64,000 bases of DNA from Thalassobius sp049116315 (GTDB taxonomy: Bacteria > Pseudomonadota > Alphaproteobacteria > Rhodobacterales > Rhodobacteraceae). A program made the translations under genes and the position numbers. Every line of letters begins with the position of its first letter. Position 1 is the first letter of the stretch. Where the stretch lies: NCBI GenBank assembly GCA_049116315.1, contig JAGDZD010000009.1, forward strand, positions 179,395 through 243,394, written 5' to 3'. This document shows, in pieces, positions 18,025-25,886 of the stretch. The notes under the pieces were generated by a model. The model saw only the letters and a program-made list of their open reading frames with translations. It was not told where the DNA came from and searched no databases.

Positions 18025-18435
18025 ATGCAGGACGCCCTAAAGACCGACCTCCCAACCGACTACGCAGATCTCTTGGTATCTACGTTTGGCCTCAAAACGT
18101 TTAACGCTGACCAGCAGACTGCCTTCGCGCATCAGATTGCTCGGATTTTAAAGCCAGGAGGTAGTTTTGCGGTGATCGAAGCTTCAGACCCAAAAGGTTG
18201 GGCGCTCCGCCCGCTCTATCGGATTTACTTAGACAGGGTGCTGCCAATGATTGAGCGCTACTTCCTAAGAGGCGCCAATGATTTCAGCATGATTGGATCT
18301 TATACACGCCCCTTTGGTGACAGTACGCATATGGCACATGCTTTGGCGGAGGCCGGCCTTTCAGTCGAAATCAAGAAACACTTTTTCGGGTGCGCTAACA
18401 GCGTTGCGGGCGTGAAGCCCATTGGCAAGGCGTAG
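18025..18435 (+). pseudogene. truncated class I methyltransferase (UbiE-like) fragment
   Basis: 136 codons correspond to the C-terminal half of a UbiE-like SAM-dependent methyltransferase: LLVSTFGLKTF (motif near the catalytic face), RILKPGGSFAVIEASDPKG, then PMIERYFLRGANDFSMIGSYTRPF. The glycine-rich SAM-binding motif I is missing, and an in-frame TAG lies just upstream (18010-18012). The fragment therefore cannot bind SAM as written. It might still be translated from the ATG at 18025, but a decayed gene is the simplest reading. Confidence 0.7.
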
Positions 18436-18557
18436 AATTACAGTCAATCGGTCTCAGTTCAGCATCGGAGACATCGAGTTAACTGCGGACATGCAGAGGG
18501 TGTTCTGAACTTTTGCAACGAAGTCACGGGTGACGCCGCTGCACAAGTGACCTGTGT

Positions 18558-18609
18558 CAGCCCGAAACCGACATTCAAGTTCATTGCATGAATGTCGGTA
18601 TTTCGGCTG
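18558..18609. repeat. long imperfect inverted repeat
   Basis: A perfect 11-base core (ACCGACATTCA at 18567-18577 and its complement at 18589-18599) extends outward with small bulges through CCGAA/TTCGG and CAG/CTG. The 11-base loop contains gttcattgca, a string also seen near 5965. It may be a hairpin after the lectin-like gene (ends 18664, minus strand) or a dispersed intergenic repeat unit. Confidence 0.45.
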
Positions 18610-18663
18610 AGACGTTTGACCAAGGACCTGTGGCGCATCACGTGATGACCCCGGCGCCTCACA

Positions 18664-19185
18664 TCATTGAAGGACGATCCATTCTTTGAACGCCCCGTCT
18701 GTCGTCGCGCAGTTGGTCAACAACAGTACCCGCGACATGAACGGGCCGGCGGATCGGCTGCTCTCGCCAACCGAAACGCAGGTGTTGTCATCTGATGCTG
18801 TCCGTAGGGTGCGGCTGTCAGTGTCATAGACGAACTGCTGGTTCGCTGCGGCAGCATCGCATGTCACCAGCGCGAATGTGCTTTCCTCATTGGGTTGATG
18901 TGCCATGCAATAGTCGGAAAATTCGACCGATTGGATCTGCCCACCTTGTGTGTCAAACGCGAATTGTACGTCGCCGCCCTGCGGTTTGCAGGTATGGGCC
19001 TGAAGCCGCTCTGCAAACCCTCTTCCCAGCGTATCAATGCACCAACCAAGCTGGTCTTTTTCATCAAGGTTATCAGCGAGGTAGATGACAGGCGACGGCG
19101 TTTTGAGGTTGGGCGCCTCAGCGAGTGTTGCCGTGGCCGTTACGGTGAGCGATGCCATAGCAAACGCAAGGGTGTGTGGTTTCAT
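18664..19185 (-). CDS. secreted ricin-B-like beta-trefoil protein
   Basis: A 173-residue protein with a signal peptide (1-22, ending TLAEA). The mature part has six cysteines and repeated units of the form C-h-D/x...L..C....NQQF and FKEW, resembling the QxW repeats of ricin-type beta-trefoil lectins. No catalytic domain is attached. A small periplasmic or secreted carbohydrate-binding protein is inferred; the sugar-contacting residues cannot be checked by eye. It stands alone on the minus strand. Confidence 0.65.
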   Translation of the reverse strand: MKPHTLAFAMASLTVTATATLAEAPNLKTPSPVIYLADNLDEKDQLGWCIDTLGRGFAERLQAHTCKPQGGDVQFAFDTQGGQIQSVEFSDYCMAHQPNEESTFALVTCDAAAANQQFVYDTDSRTLRTASDDNTCVSVGESSRSAGPFMSRVLLLTNCATTDGAFKEWIVLQ

Positions 19186-19389
19186 GGATCTTTCTCCGCT
19201 TCGTTGTAGGGCTAAGTTTGAGCTTCAGGTCTTTACCAAGAGTACGGCCTCCAAGCGCATATTTCAGTTCACACGGAAACTCGGGGAGCAGGGCTGCCTC
19301 GCCTAAGCCCAAGTTTTCCGTGATCAACTCATCGATGTCCTGCCAGACGTCCCCCACTCTCGCTTTTGGTCGTTCGCCTAATCAAGCGC

Positions 19390-19731
19390 CTAGGACTGAG
19401 CAAAGTTAAATCCGCAGCTTGTTTGCAGGGCGCGCTGCAGGGTCTCAAGTTGCTTCGCGACATGGTTTAGCTTTGGCAATTGTTCGAGTTCTTTCATGTT
19501 GTTTGTCCTAGGAAACCAAGACCCAAACAGCAGAGACTTGATGTTTTCGTCCAAAACAGCATCAGCAACACGGTAAGTGCAAAGACAGTCGCTCTGAGAC
19601 ATCCCTGCCCCGCGTCCATCAGAGATCATCTTCTTACATATTTGCCCCCCGGACGGGGCGGCGATCGCAGGCGCGTTCGCCATCAAAAAAAGTGCGGCGG
19701 CTGGTATGGCTAATGCAATAATGGCTTTCAT
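19390..19731 (-). CDS. small secreted protein of unknown function
   Basis: A 113-residue protein with a convincing signal peptide (MKAIIALAIPAAALFLMANAPAIA, given here as its first 20-odd residues up to the AIAA cleavage region). The mature domain has four cysteines (ICKKMI, DCLCTYRV, TSCGF). The C-x-C pair and spacing suggest disulphides in the periplasm. I do not recognise the family. It is preceded by a purine-rich ribosome site and stands alone between the lectin-like gene and a gene-poor stretch. Confidence 0.6.
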   Translation of the reverse strand: MKAIIALAIPAAALFLMANAPAIAAPSGGQICKKMISDGRGAGMSQSDCLCTYRVADAVLDENIKSLLFGSWFPRTNNMKELEQLPKLNHVAKQLETLQRALQTSCGFNFAQS

Positions 19732-20115
19732 TTAAATACCTTTTAGATCTGCTTGAAAAATCATGCACAGATCTGGGGAACGAACTCAAACCGAAAATTG
19801 CTGTCGGTTGGCTGTGCCGCAAAGGTAAGTTGGGCCCGCAGGAAACACCGAGGCAGGGCGCATCCAAGTCCACTCCGTGAACGATGTGGAAACTTGCAGC
19901 GGTGATAGACACCGCCTCTTCGCCTCCCAAGGCACCAAGACTGCGTTTCCCGACTGAATGCTGGGGCCCCTCCCCCAACTTACCCACTTGCGACCCGTAG
20001 TATTGTCCCCCCTCGGCCCCAGCCATGACAATTATATCGGATTTTTCTGACGCGGCCGAAGGTGGCGCACCTGGGGCATGAGGTTTGGCCACGCCCCAGG
20101 TGCAACGCCTTATCA
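19732..20115. other. 384-base stretch without a supported gene
   Basis: It separates the small secreted protein from the maleate isomerase-like gene. Open frames crossing it are antisense to flanking genes or lack any recognisable domain. Apart from the hairpin at 20067-20103 and the promoter expected near 19740-19800, nothing is seen. Confidence 0.45.
20067..20103 (-). terminator. strong hairpin at the end of the TRAP/isomerase operon
   Basis: Perfect 11-base G/C-rich arms (GCACCTGGGGC and complement) with a 15-base loop begin 13 bases past the stop codon of the isomerase gene. The T-run is weak, so it may protect the 3' end of the transcript rather than terminate it. Confidence 0.55.
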
Positions 20116-20901
20116 TTACGCCACTTTGGGCAAAGTCGACGGCACGCCATTGGCAAGCAGAGCCCCGCCACCGGGGGCGACTTCGGTCAAATCCAAGTTG
20201 CGCAGAATTTGACGGGTTGTTGCGACCGCCGCCGACAGCGTTGGCAAACCAGAGGCCCGTTCGATCATTTCGATAGAGGGCAAGGACGGCATTTGCACAC
20301 AAGCTGAGGCCACAATCGCATCCACCCCACGCAGATCCAGCTTGCGCCACAGCTCGGCAGGAGCGGTGGGATCCTGCGAGGCAACCTCAAGGTTGTCAGG
20401 GATTTCAAGGGCGAGGAAATCCTGCACTTCGATGCCTTCGTTTTCAATATACGCGACCACCAGCTTTGTGAGCGGCTTCATATAGGGGCAAATGATCGAG
20501 ACTTTTTTGACGCCCATATCTTTGAGGCCATCAATCAAAGCCCCGGCGGAATTGAGCACGGGGGTGGGGCACCCATTGTCAACGGTGGCTTGGTGCAGCT
20601 TGCGGCTTGAGTCCCGGTGATACCCAAGACCCATCGACATGATCGCAACAAGGCAGGCATAAGCCTGAACTTCGACGGCAGCGTCAGACAGTTCGGTGGC
20701 GCAACGCAGGCTGTCTGCATCCATCGCCTCCAGCTCTTCTTTCACCACGCTTTTCATGCGCATCCGCGAGGCATGAAAGGTGAAGCGTTCAGGCAAGATG
20801 GTTTCGCGCGCTTTGAGCAGTGCAGGAATTTCCGTTTCCATGGTCACGTTTGAACTTGGGACAATCAGACCAACGCGACGATAATTTGAGGTGTAAGACA
20901 T
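20116..20901 (-). CDS. maleate isomerase-like protein (Asp/Glu racemase superfamily)
   Basis: A 261-residue enzyme beginning YRRVGLIVPSSNVTMETEIPALL, split here as YRRVGLIVPSSN and TMETEIPALL, the hallmark N-terminus of maleate cis-trans isomerases. The two catalytic cysteines of the superfamily appear in ACLVAIMSMG (near residue 82) and ASACVQMPSL (near 200). MaiA-type enzymes convert maleate to fumarate through a covalent cysteine adduct. The gene follows the TRAP large permease by 24 bases, so the transporter likely imports the substrate, a C4 or similar dicarboxylate. Arylmalonate decarboxylase is a related alternative, but the METEIP motif favours isomerase. Confidence 0.82.
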   Translation of the reverse strand: MSYTSNYRRVGLIVPSSNVTMETEIPALLKARETILPERFTFHASRMRMKSVVKEELEAMDADSLRCATELSDAAVEVQAYACLVAIMSMGLGYHRDSSRKLHQATVDNGCPTPVLNSAGALIDGLKDMGVKKVSIICPYMKPLTKLVVAYIENEGIEVQDFLALEIPDNLEVASQDPTAPAELWRKLDLRGVDAIVASACVQMPSLPSIEMIERASGLPTLSAAVATTRQILRNLDLTEVAPGGGALLANGVPSTLPKVA

Positions 20902-20925
20902 GTGAGGTTCCTTTGAATATCGGGA

Positions 20926-22242
20926 TTAGAGCGCGGGGCCCATGACGGCTTCGGGCAACCAAGTGGCGATGCCGGGAAAGACACAGAGCAAAACAATGGC
21001 CAACAGCATGCAGGCCACGAAGGGCAGCGATCCTTTGAGAATTGTCTTGAGCGAAATGTCAGGAGCAATACCGTTGATGACATAGAGGTTAAGCCCAACA
21101 GGCGGTGAGATCAGGCCGATCTCCATGTTGATGGTCAAAATGACCGCGAACCAGATTGGATCAAAGCCAGCGGTTGTGATGATCGGCAACAAAATCGGGG
21201 CGGCCATCAAGATGACGGCCACAGGTGGCAAAAAGAAGCCCGCAATGATCAAGAAGATGTTCACAGCGATCATCAGCACCCATGGGTTCACATCCAATGT
21301 GCCAATCCATGTGGCGATGCTTTGGGTGATGAACAGGCTCGACAGCATGTAGGAAAACACGCCAGCGGCGGCGATGATGAACAGGATCATCACGCTTTCC
21401 TTGGTGCTGTCTTGCAGGATCGTCCAGATCTTGCGCAGGTCGTAAAGTTTGTAGATCACAATCGCCACTGCCAGACACAACAATGCCCCAACAGCCGCCG
21501 TTTCAGAAGGCGTCGCAACACCGCCATACATCGCGTAGAGCACACCGATGATGATGCCGACGAATGGCAGGACCCGTGGCAGAACTTCGAATTTTTCTTT
21601 CCAAGTATAGCTGCGGGCGGTCAGCAGGTTCGTGTCCCCTGACTTCCAAGTGGCGTATAGCGACCACGCCATGAACAACGCCACCAAAAGCAAGCCGGGC
21701 AAGACACCGGCCAGAAACAGTCGGCCAATCGAAGTTTCAGTGGCGATGCCATAAACGATCATGGTGACCGAGGGCGGGATCAGAATGCCCAAGGTGCCCC
21801 CCGCGGCAATAGACCCGGTCGCGATCCCTTCGGGATAGCCCCGTTTGCGCATCTCTGGGATGCCCATTTTGCCGATGGCGGCGCAGGTTGCCGGGCTAGA
21901 GCCAGACATGGCTGCAAACAAAGCGCAGGCCCCAAGGTTGGAAATGACCAACCCACCGGGCACGCGCGTCAGCCAACGCTCCAACGCTTCGTACAGGTCA
22001 GCTCCTGCACGGGTCGAGGCAATCGAAGCCCCCATGATGATGAACATCGGGATCGACAACAGCGCAAAGCTATCGAGTTTGCCAAAGAAAATCTCGGGCA
22101 TCAGCTCCAGCGAGCGCAGGCCATCAAAGCTGACCAAGAAGCCGCCAGAGACAACAAGCAGCCCAACACCGACCGACACGCCCGAAAACAGAACAAGGAT
22201 GGTACAGATGCTAACAAGGGCACCAAGAATGAGAGGGTCCAT
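20926..22242 (-). CDS. dctM: TRAP transporter large permease, DctM family
   Basis: A 438-residue membrane protein with about 12 TM segments. It contains typical DctM stretches: SIPMFIIMGASI, MSGSSPATCAAIGKMGIPEM, GTLGILIPPSVTMIVYG and NMEIGLISPPVGLNLYV. It forms the sodium-driven transport channel with the small permease and binding protein. Its start overlaps the stop of the small permease by one base (TAATG). It is followed by the isomerase gene in the same operon. Confidence 0.92.
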   Translation of the reverse strand: MDPLILGALVSICTILVLFSGVSVGVGLLVVSGGFLVSFDGLRSLELMPEIFFGKLDSFALLSIPMFIIMGASIASTRAGADLYEALERWLTRVPGGLVISNLGACALFAAMSGSSPATCAAIGKMGIPEMRKRGYPEGIATGSIAAGGTLGILIPPSVTMIVYGIATETSIGRLFLAGVLPGLLLVALFMAWSLYATWKSGDTNLLTARSYTWKEKFEVLPRVLPFVGIIIGVLYAMYGGVATPSETAAVGALLCLAVAIVIYKLYDLRKIWTILQDSTKESVMILFIIAAAGVFSYMLSSLFITQSIATWIGTLDVNPWVLMIAVNIFLIIAGFFLPPVAVILMAAPILLPIITTAGFDPIWFAVILTINMEIGLISPPVGLNLYVINGIAPDISLKTILKGSLPFVACMLLAIVLLCVFPGIATWLPEAVMGPAL

Positions 22243-22793
22243 TATGCGTCCTCCAGCCCAAAGGGCGTTTCAGATTTCGTAAGCAGCGCAACGAGATCGG
22301 CGCACAATTGCAGCAGCAAAAGGCCAAAACCGGTGGGCAACGACAAATAGGGGATCCACAAGGGCACAGCCGTAACGGTGTCGGATGTCCAACCGCGGGC
22401 CCATGCAAAGTGCCAGTATTCATAGCCGTAAAACAGCATCACGCAGGTGATCAGGATCGACAGCACTAGCGTCACAATGGCCAGACCAAAGCGCGCCTTG
22501 CCTCTGAGAGCCAAGGGTATGAGATCCACATTCACATGGCCCCGTTGAAACTGCACAAAGGGCAAGCCGACAAGGGTCGCTGCAATCACAAGAAACACAA
22601 CGATCTCGGTTTGCCAGACCGTTGAGCCGTTCAAAACAAAGCGAATGAAGATCATTTGGCATGTGAGACAAACCGCTGCCATGATCATCAAGGCAGAACA
22701 CCACCCGGCAACGCTTGAAATAGTCTGGACGGCGCGCACAAAGGCGTTGTCGCTCTTTGAGCGTTGGGCAGCCGAAAGGGCATGGCCTGCCAT
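22242..22793 (-). CDS. dctQ: TRAP transporter small permease, DctQ family
   Basis: A 183-residue protein with four TM segments and the DctQ core (FVLNGSTVWQTEIVVFLVIAATLVGLP, shortened here, then GHVNVDLIP). It is the membrane adaptor subunit of a TRAP transporter. It lies between the binding-protein gene (60 bases upstream) and dctM in one operon. Confidence 0.9.
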   Translation of the reverse strand: MAGHALSAAQRSKSDNAFVRAVQTISSVAGWCSALMIMAAVCLTCQMIFIRFVLNGSTVWQTEIVVFLVIAATLVGLPFVQFQRGHVNVDLIPLALRGKARFGLAIVTLVLSILITCVMLFYGYEYWHFAWARGWTSDTVTAVPLWIPYLSLPTGFGLLLLQLCADLVALLTKSETPFGLEDA

Positions 22794-22853
22794 GACGTTT
22801 TCCTTTCCATAATTTGGGGAAGACGAGAGGCAGCATGCCCCTCGTCAATGCGA

Positions 22854-23834
22854 TCACTCGACGGCGAGCGCCAGATCAAGCAACTCTTGGCCACCGGGGA
22901 CATCAGCTACAAAGGCCGCATAAGAGGTTTTTTGCGCCAGAGCTTGCCAAGCCGCAAAATCCTCAGCGGTCATTTCTGCAATCTCGACACCTGCTTCGCT
23001 GAACACCTCAACCGAGGCGGCATCTTGCAGTTTGGCCTGTTCCAAATAATGCGCCTCAGCCACTTCGGCAGCGGCCAGCAGCGCCGTTTGCTGATCCTCA
23101 GACAGATCCTCAAAGGTGGATTTGTTCATCAACAATGGCTGATACAGGAACCAAAGCGCGATATCCGACGCTGGGGTATAGCACGCCACCTGCTCAAAGA
23201 TCCGGTAAGACACAAAGGATGACGACGAGGTATTGGCCGCATCCAAAACGCCCGTTTGCATCGCCGAATAGATTTCAGATGACGCCATAGACGTGATCGA
23301 GGCATCCGCCCCCACCAACATCTGCTCAAAGGATTTACCAGCGGCCCGCGTTTGCAAGCCAGCCACATCGTCAGGATGGGTGATGCAGGTGTCTTTTCCG
23401 ACAAACCCGCCTGCCAGATACCCGTGCACCAGCACCATCACATCATCTTCGGCCATCTTCTCTTCGAGGGCGGCCATAAAGGGTGATTGGCTTAGACGTG
23501 CGGCGTGATCATGGTTTTTGACCAAACCCGGCATCAGCGTCAGGTTAAATGCGGGTTGCTGACCGCCTGCATAGGACAGGGGAAAAACTGTCATGTCCAG
23601 CTGACCGCGGGACAACGGACGATATTGCTCACGCGGCTTAAACAGCGACTTTGACGGAAAGATCTTGATCTCAAGGTCGACATCCGCGGCGGCCACTTCG
23701 TCGGCAACGATTTGAGCCACTTCGTGGCGCACGTCACTTGTGGACCACTGATGAGACAAGCGCAGCTCCTCTGCCTGCGCAGCCCCCCCGGCGACAAGCA
23801 AAGACAGCACTGTTGATCGGATAAATGTGTTCAT
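22854..23834 (-). CDS. dctP: TRAP transporter substrate-binding protein, DctP family
   Basis: A 326-residue periplasmic protein with a signal peptide (1-21) and DctP fold. The expected motifs are present: LRLSHQWSTSDVRHEVA, the GQLDMTVFPLSYAGG segment and LQTRAAGKSFEQML, containing the arginine that normally binds the substrate carboxylate. AGGAGG stands six bases before the ATG. It is the first gene of the operon and divergent from the GntR gene at 23964. A 16-base palindrome lies between them. A carboxylate substrate, possibly maleate or a relative, is inferred from the isomerase gene. Confidence 0.9.
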   Translation of the reverse strand: MNTFIRSTVLSLLVAGGAAQAEELRLSHQWSTSDVRHEVAQIVADEVAAADVDLEIKIFPSKSLFKPREQYRPLSRGQLDMTVFPLSYAGGQQPAFNLTLMPGLVKNHDHAARLSQSPFMAALEEKMAEDDVMVLVHGYLAGGFVGKDTCITHPDDVAGLQTRAAGKSFEQMLVGADASITSMASSEIYSAMQTGVLDAANTSSSSFVSYRIFEQVACYTPASDIALWFLYQPLLMNKSTFEDLSEDQQTALLAAAEVAEAHYLEQAKLQDAASVEVFSEAGVEIAEMTAEDFAAWQALAQKTSYAAFVADVPGGQELLDLALAVE

Positions 23835-23865
23835 TTTGATTCCTCCTATGGATTCTTAATGGCAT

Positions 23866-23881
23866 TATATGTATACATATA
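23866..23881. promoter_or_regulatory. candidate GntR operator (16-base palindrome)
   Basis: TATATGTATACATATA is fully symmetric and lies between the divergent dctP and GntR genes, 32 bases before dctP. The central ATGTATACAT recurs at 25757-25766 in the next GntR-controlled intergenic region. The site suits a FadR-family dimer controlling both directions. Confidence 0.65.
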
Positions 23882-23963
23882 GCAACTAAAAAAATATTTA
23901 TGCGCCTATTTGCTCTGGCGGATGTGGTTGGTGATTGGTAAGAAATGCGAGAGAGGTACCGGA

Positions 23964-24605
23964 ATGGCACGCGCATCAGACATGCTCATCGAGCAGCTAA
24001 AACACGAGATTTTCAGCGGTTTACTCAAACCGGGTGATCAACTCGAAGAGGCAGATCTTGCGGCCCGCTTTGGTGTGAGCCGCACCCCCATTCGCGAAGC
24101 CATCCGCTCGATGGTCGACAGCGGGTTGCTGGAAACACGTCCACGCAAAGGGGCTATTGTGCGTGTTTTGACGGCCAAAGAGCTGAACGATCTGTTTGAA
24201 GTGGCCGCTGAACTGGAAGGTATGGCCTGCCGCTTGGCCAGCGAAGCCCTGACGATCTCCAACAAAAAGGCGATCACGGCCGGGTTAGATCTTTGCAAAG
24301 ACGCCACCGCTGCCGAAGACATCCCCGCCTATGCGCAGGCAAACCTTGCCTTTCATTCCGCCATCCACAAAGCAAGCGGCAACGCTTGGCTGGTTGATCA
24401 ACTTGACCTGATTCAGGCGCGTATCAACGTGTACCGCCTGATGCCCTACGAAGTTGTGGGACGGTTGGAAAAGTCACTGGCCGAACATAGCGCCATCAGC
24501 GAGGCGATATTTGCCAAGGACGGCATGCGGGCCAATTCGCTGATGCGGGATCATATGATGCTGCAGGGGGCTCGGCTTCCCAACCTGCTCAAGGCACTGG
24601 ATTAA
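23964..24605 (+). CDS. GntR family regulator, FCD domain
   Basis: A 213-residue FadR-subfamily regulator: winged helix at about 5-70 (LEEADLAARFGVSRTPIREAIRSM, shown in part) and an all-helical FCD ligand domain with the metal-site pattern FHSAIHKASGN and LAEHSAI. Start 23964 (MARASDML) is chosen for the family N-terminus and GAGAGG upstream; codons further 5' read as non-family peptide. It is divergent from the TRAP/maleate isomerase operon and probably senses its substrate, binding at 23866-23881. Confidence 0.9.
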   Translation: MARASDMLIEQLKHEIFSGLLKPGDQLEEADLAARFGVSRTPIREAIRSMVDSGLLETRPRKGAIVRVLTAKELNDLFEVAAELEGMACRLASEALTISNKKAITAGLDLCKDATAAEDIPAYAQANLAFHSAIHKASGNAWLVDQLDLIQARINVYRLMPYEVVGRLEKSLAEHSAISEAIFAKDGMRANSLMRDHMMLQGARLPNLLKALD

Positions 24606-24686
24606 GCCCACGATCACTTGCCTGTCAGCCGCATTCTTTGGGGCGTTCTTGGCCTCGCTCCATTGCGACCTCAGTTGGGTCGACGC

Positions 24687-25643
24687 TTAGGTCAGTGGTT
24701 CAAGGTAGGCGGGCGGCGTATCTTGAAAACTGCCGCGTAGTTTTGCAATCCGCTCCACCGCGCGATCACTTGAGCGCAACAAATGTTGGCGCAACCCGTC
24801 GCAGGCCTCAGGCACGGCACCGCCGCGCAGCCTATGCAGCACCTGCAAATGTTCGCTCAGAAACGGTTCCACCGGATAGATATCTGCCGTGTGCTGGTAA
24901 AAGAACTTATGTGCCAGCAAAAGCGACTGGGCTTCGGTCATGGCTTTGCGCAGGGCCGAATTTCGGCACCGTTGAAGCAATTCAATATGCAAATCCGCCT
25001 CAAGCGTATCCAATATGCGCCCGTCAACACCGGTGTCTGCGGCCTGTTCCAGATCCGCAATCATTTTTGCCAAGAGATCCGCGGGCACAGCGGCCCCAAC
25101 ATCACCAAGCGCGGCGGGTTCCAGCACAGCGCGCAGCTCGTACAGCTCTTGCACGCGGGTTTGACTTAGTTCGGGTGCGATCCAGCCTTTGCCTTCGTTT
25201 GCAACCAATCCCCGCGTTTGCAACCGCGCCAACACTTCGCGCGCCACCGTGCGGCTGACGTCAAAATGACGCGCTAGTGCGGTTTCGACCAAGCGCCACC
25301 CACCAAACGCAATTCGGCAGGTCAATGCGTCTTCGACGTCGCCATAGATGCGCTGCCAAGTCGGGGTTGTCTCGGTGGTGAATGGATCCGCATTGGGAAC
25401 GGCCAGCGCAAGCGCACGCTGAGAAGCAGATGGCACCACAACAAACCCACGCGCAGGCGCAACGGCCGGGGCCACAAGCTCCAACGCTTCCAACTGAGCC
25501 AAGGCCTGACGCGCGGGTGCACGCGACACGCCAAAGCGGGTGGCAATCCGGTTCTCCATCACCCGGTCGCCAGACGACAGGACCTGGGCCCCGATTTCGG
25601 CAATCAGAGCGTGAAGAATACGTGTGTAAAGTGGCTCGTCCAC
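24687..25643 (-). CDS. GntR family regulator with two winged-helix modules
   Basis: A 318-residue protein. A first GntR winged helix is at about 4-68 (RIATRFGVSRAPARQALAQL) and a second at about 93-155 (LARHFDVSRTVAREVLARL). One FCD domain follows at about 165-300, with the metal-type residues in LEADLHIELL and LSEHLQVLH. Usual FadR-type proteins are about 230 residues with a single helix module. The gene is divergent from the Ldh2-type dehydrogenase at 25887, with ATGTATACAT between them. It is likely the local repressor, possibly contacting an extended or asymmetric operator. Confidence 0.87.
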   Translation of the reverse strand: MDEPLYTRILHALIAEIGAQVLSSGDRVMENRIATRFGVSRAPARQALAQLEALELVAPAVAPARGFVVVPSASQRALALAVPNADPFTTETTPTWQRIYGDVEDALTCRIAFGGWRLVETALARHFDVSRTVAREVLARLQTRGLVANEGKGWIAPELSQTRVQELYELRAVLEPAALGDVGAAVPADLLAKMIADLEQAADTGVDGRILDTLEADLHIELLQRCRNSALRKAMTEAQSLLLAHKFFYQHTADIYPVEPFLSEHLQVLHRLRGGAVPEACDGLRQHLLRSSDRAVERIAKLRGSFQDTPPAYLEPLT

Positions 25644-25756
25644 GTCAGTAAACCCAATAAAGGTATGGCCTTAGGCCACCAATCAATCCGTTGTCCTTGC
25701 TAGCACGGCTGGCCCGCAATCCGAAAGGGCTTGCGCAGGACACGCCGCAATGTCTA

Positions 25757-25766
25757 ATGTATACAT
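25757..25766. promoter_or_regulatory. candidate GntR operator ATGTATACAT
   Basis: A 10-base palindrome in the divergent region between the double-HTH GntR gene (25643) and the Ldh2-type gene (25887). It is identical to the centre of the palindrome at 23866-23881. A further GATACAT half-site follows directly, making the site asymmetric. Confidence 0.55.
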
Positions 25767-25886
25767 GATACATAATTCAGGACATTTCTCAATGCGCGTA
25801 GACGCCAAAACAACGCCACAGCCGCTTGGCTTGCCAATTTGCGCCGCCGGTGCCGCCTGTATCGCCCAACTTCAAGGTGCAACGGT

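Noticed and set aside
19634..20350. A 238-codon minus-strand frame overlapping the isomerase gene
   Set aside because: It is out of frame with the isomerase gene and gives no recognisable protein.
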